Assembly (NCBI GenBank): GCA_039798005.1
Contig: JBDKGV010000148.1
Coordinates: 1 to 8,658, forward strand
Length of the DNA: 8,658 nucleotides
Reading direction: 5' to 3'
From: JBDKGV01 sp039798005
GTDB taxonomy: Bacteria; Fibrobacterota; Fibrobacteria; UBA5070
The translations under genes were made by a program, and so were the position numbers. The notes beneath the pieces were generated by a model, which searched no databases, was not told the DNA's origin, and saw nothing but the letters and a program-made list of their open reading frames with translations. Position 1 is the first letter of the stretch, and every line of letters starts with the position of its first letter. Shown here piece by piece: positions 7,010 through 8,658 of the stretch.

Positions 7010-8287
7010 ATGGACGGCGAAAAGCATGTGGTCATCATCGGAGCCGGATTCGTCGGGCTGAACTGCGCCAAGGAGCTGGGAGGCGTCGAGGGCGTGCGGG
7101 TGACGGTCCTGGACCGCCGCAACCATCACCTCTTCCAGCCTCTCCTGTACCAAGTGGCCATGGCGGGGCTTTCTCCGGCCAACATCGCCGCCCCCATCCG
7201 GGCGCTGCTGTCCGACCATTCCAACATTCGCACCGTCCAGACCGTCGTGTCCGGCGTGGACATGGAAAATCGCAAGGTGCTCACCGATGCCGGCGAGTTC
7301 AGTTACGACTACCTCGTGATGGGTGCCGGCGCCAAGCACAGCTACTTCGGCAACGAGCACTGGGAGGAGTTCGCCCCCGGGCTCAAGACCCTTTCGCAGG
7401 CGACCGAGATCCGCAGCCGGGTGCTGCAGGCCTTCGAAGATGCCGAGAAATGCACAGACCGCGAGCGCCAGCGCCGCCTCCTGACCTTCGTGGTGGTGGG
7501 TGGCGGACCGACCGGCGTGGAGCTGGCCGGTGCCCTGGGCGAGATGACCCGCTACACGCTGACCAAGGAATTCCACAACATCGATTCGCGCCAGACCCGC
7601 ATCATCCTGATCGAGGGCGGCCCGAGGATCCTTGTGAACTTCACGCCGGAGCATTCGGCCAAGGCCACGCGCGTCCTTGAACGCTTGGGGGTGCAGGTCT
7701 GGACCAACGTCTCGGTCACCGATGTGAACGCCGAAGGCGTCGCGGCGGGCAGCGAGTTCATCAAGTCGGCCACGGTGCTGTGGGCCGCCGGTGTGAAGGC
7801 GAGCTCCCTGGGCGCCAAGATGGGCCTTGAGATCGACCGGGCCGGGCGGGTGATGGTCCAACCCGACCTGAGCGTGGCCGGGCATCCGGAGGTCTTCGCC
7901 GCAGGCGACATGGCCCATGTCAAGTACGGGGAGGGCAAGCTGGTTCCGGGCATGGCTCCCGGAGCGCTCCAGATGGGCCGCTACCTGGGCAAGCTCATCA
8001 AGAACGAGGTCAAGGGCATTGCGCGCAAGCCCTTCCAGTACTGGGACAAAGGTCAGATGGCCACCATCGGACGCTCCCAGGCGGTGTTGCAATCGGGCAA
8101 GCTCTCGATGTCGGGATTCCCGGCCTGGATCGCCTGGGTCATCATCCACATCTACTACCTGACGAGCTTCCGCAACCGCACCTTCGTGGTCTTCTCGTGG
8201 CTTTGGTCCTGGCTGAACTTCAGCCGCGGCTCGCGCCTGATCATCAAGAAGGAATGGCGCTTCTGGGGTCCCGGCGAGGGGAAGTAG
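7010..8287 (+). CDS. ndh: Type II NADH:quinone oxidoreductase (NDH-2)
   Basis: NDH-2 is a single-subunit, FAD-bound peripheral membrane enzyme that passes electrons from NADH to the quinone pool without pumping protons. The 425-residue product shows the two nucleotide-binding folds in order: GAGFVG at residues 11-16 for FAD and GGGPTGVE at 164-171 for NADH. Between them is HHLFQPLLYQVA...LSPANIAAPIR, close to the family consensus. Later come the WAAGVKAS segment and VFAAGDMAHV at 295-304, the second FAD contact. The C-terminus carries hydrophobic, aromatic-rich stretches from F370 (FPAWIAWVIIHIYYL, then FVVFSWLWSWLNF), the expected membrane and quinone anchor, ending RGSRLI. I chose ATG 7010 over the in-frame ATG 6941 because the Rossmann strand begins at once, AAGGGAGAG precedes it, and 6941 lies on the candidate promoter. 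The family call is firm; quinone type cannot be read. Confidence 0.93.
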   Translation: MDGEKHVVIIGAGFVGLNCAKELGGVEGVRVTVLDRRNHHLFQPLLYQVAMAGLSPANIAAPIRALLSDHSNIRTVQTVVSGVDMENRKVLTDAGEFSYDYLVMGAGAKHSYFGNEHWEEFAPGLKTLSQATEIRSRVLQAFEDAEKCTDRERQRRLLTFVVVGGGPTGVELAGALGEMTRYTLTKEFHNIDSRQTRIILIEGGPRILVNFTPEHSAKATRVLERLGVQVWTNVSVTDVNAEGVAAGSEFIKSATVLWAAGVKASSLGAKMGLEIDRAGRVMVQPDLSVAGHPEVFAAGDMAHVKYGEGKLVPGMAPGALQMGRYLGKLIKNEVKGIARKPFQYWDKGQMATIGRSQAVLQSGKLSMSGFPAWIAWVIIHIYYLTSFRNRTFVVFSWLWSWLNFSRGSRLIIKKEWRFWGPGEGK

Positions 8288-8309
8288 CCCGTCAGACGGA
8301 ATTTGTCAA

Positions 8310-8339
8310 AAACGCCCCGTTCGGATGGACGGGGCGTTT
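8310..8339. terminator. Shared bidirectional hairpin terminator between convergent genes
   Basis: AAACGCCCCGT at 8310-8320 and ACGGGGCGTTT at 8329-8339 form a perfect 11-base-pair stem around an eight-base loop, 22 bases after the NDH-2 stop. Read on the minus strand, the hairpin runs into five Ts in a row, so it should stop the AT-richer gene ending at 8365. On the plus strand the tail is only TTT, so termination of NDH-2 may be weaker. A small dyad (CCGTC-A-GACGG, 8289-8299) lies beside it. Confidence 0.8.
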
Positions 8340-8364
8340 GCGTATCCCTACCAAGGAATCCCAA

Positions 8365-8658
8365 TCAGTCTTCTAGGCATCGAAGGGACATGCCCCATGT
8401 CTTTTCAAAGGAAAGCACCCAGACGACCTTCCGGAAGGACTTGAGCATGGGACTGTATGCGCTAAACTTTTGGTTTGGATCCTCTGTAGCCGTCCACCAA
8501 TTTCCATCCATATCGACGTTATTGTAGCTTTCACTTGATTCGCGTATTCCTGCAGGCAACAGACGGAACCCCATGACATCCACTCCATTGATGCCATTGC
8601 TTGCAGTCCAGCCGATTGTTGACTTGTATGTGATTCCTGAACCTGATTCTGTGGTCGA
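8365..8658 (-). CDS. C-terminal part of a protein with the Fibrobacter succinogenes major paralogous domain
   Basis: The frame is open from the right window edge to TGA at 8367-8365, giving the last 97 residues; the start lies outside. The landmarks match the end of the TIGR02145-type domain: YKSTIGW, GFRLLPAGIR, NNVDMDGNWWTATED, AYSPML and a closing GMSLRCLED. This domain occurs in many secreted or lipid-anchored paralogues in Fibrobacter and some Bacteroidota. Its function is not established, so none is assigned. The fold is probably related to the formylglycine-generating/C-type-lectin-like class, but this is recollection rather than something the sequence shows. The gene is convergent with NDH-2 and shares its hairpin terminator. 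Its base composition, about 48% GC over 8401-8640, is well below that of the rest of the window, which hints at a different history. Confidence 0.85.
   Translation of the reverse strand, partial: STTESGSGITYKSTIGWTASNGINGVDVMGFRLLPAGIRESSESYNNVDMDGNWWTATEDPNQKFSAYSPMLKSFRKVVWVLSFEKTWGMSLRCLED

Noticed and set aside
6842..8149. 435-codon minus-strand frame opposite the NDH-2 gene
   Set aside because: NDH-2 motifs are intact on the plus strand, and the antisense product is an H-, G- and L-rich composition artefact that also runs across the promoter region.

Overview
The window looks like chromosomal DNA from a member of Fibrobacterota (Fibrobacteres) or a close relative. Two family signatures point there. 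A 1549-residue secreted protein carries a fibro-slime domain (the TIGR02148 type, with FRGDDDVWFFIN...VVDLGG). A partial gene at the right edge ends in the 'Fibrobacter succinogenes major paralogous domain' (TIGR02145 type, with GFRLLPAG, WWTATE and SLRCLED). Most of the window is GC-rich, far richer than rumen Fibrobacter. Together with two genes that fit oxygen-using metabolism, this suggests a free-living or environmental lineage. The assignment comes from reading motifs; no database search was made.

Layout from left to right. Positions 1-858 on the minus strand hold the 5' part of a gene for a PorV/PorQ-like outer-membrane protein with a signal peptide. It runs off the left edge and is easily missed, because a long but spurious plus-strand frame mirrors it. 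A 123-base divergent intergenic region follows. Positions 982-2112 on the plus strand encode a glycine oxidase of the ThiO type. A 165-base spacer with a perfect 17-base dyad comes next. Positions 2278-6927 encode the large fibro-slime surface protein: signal peptide, three copies of a roughly 105-residue module, the fibro-slime domain, Ig-like beta-rich linkers, two copies of a roughly 207-residue module headed by DRDGDG, and a FlgD-like C-terminal fold. A short spacer with a good promoter candidate leads to positions 7010-8287, a type II NADH:quinone oxidoreductase. A shared hairpin terminator separates it from the convergent minus-strand gene at 8365-8658, which is AT-richer (about 48% GC by hand count over 8401-8640).

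How the genes may work together. The PorV-like protein and the fibro-slime protein are both envelope proteins, and PorV proteins serve type IX secretion in the Bacteroidota-Fibrobacterota group. It is therefore reasonable, but unproven, to see the fibro-slime protein as a cell-surface adhesin exported by that route. ThiO uses O2 as electron acceptor, and NDH-2 feeds electrons from NADH to quinone without pumping protons; both fit a respiring, oxygen-tolerant cell. The genes do not form one operon: the spacings, divergent and convergent arrangement, and promoter and terminator signals suggest mostly single-gene units. I saw no mobile element, CRISPR array, RNA gene or defence system.
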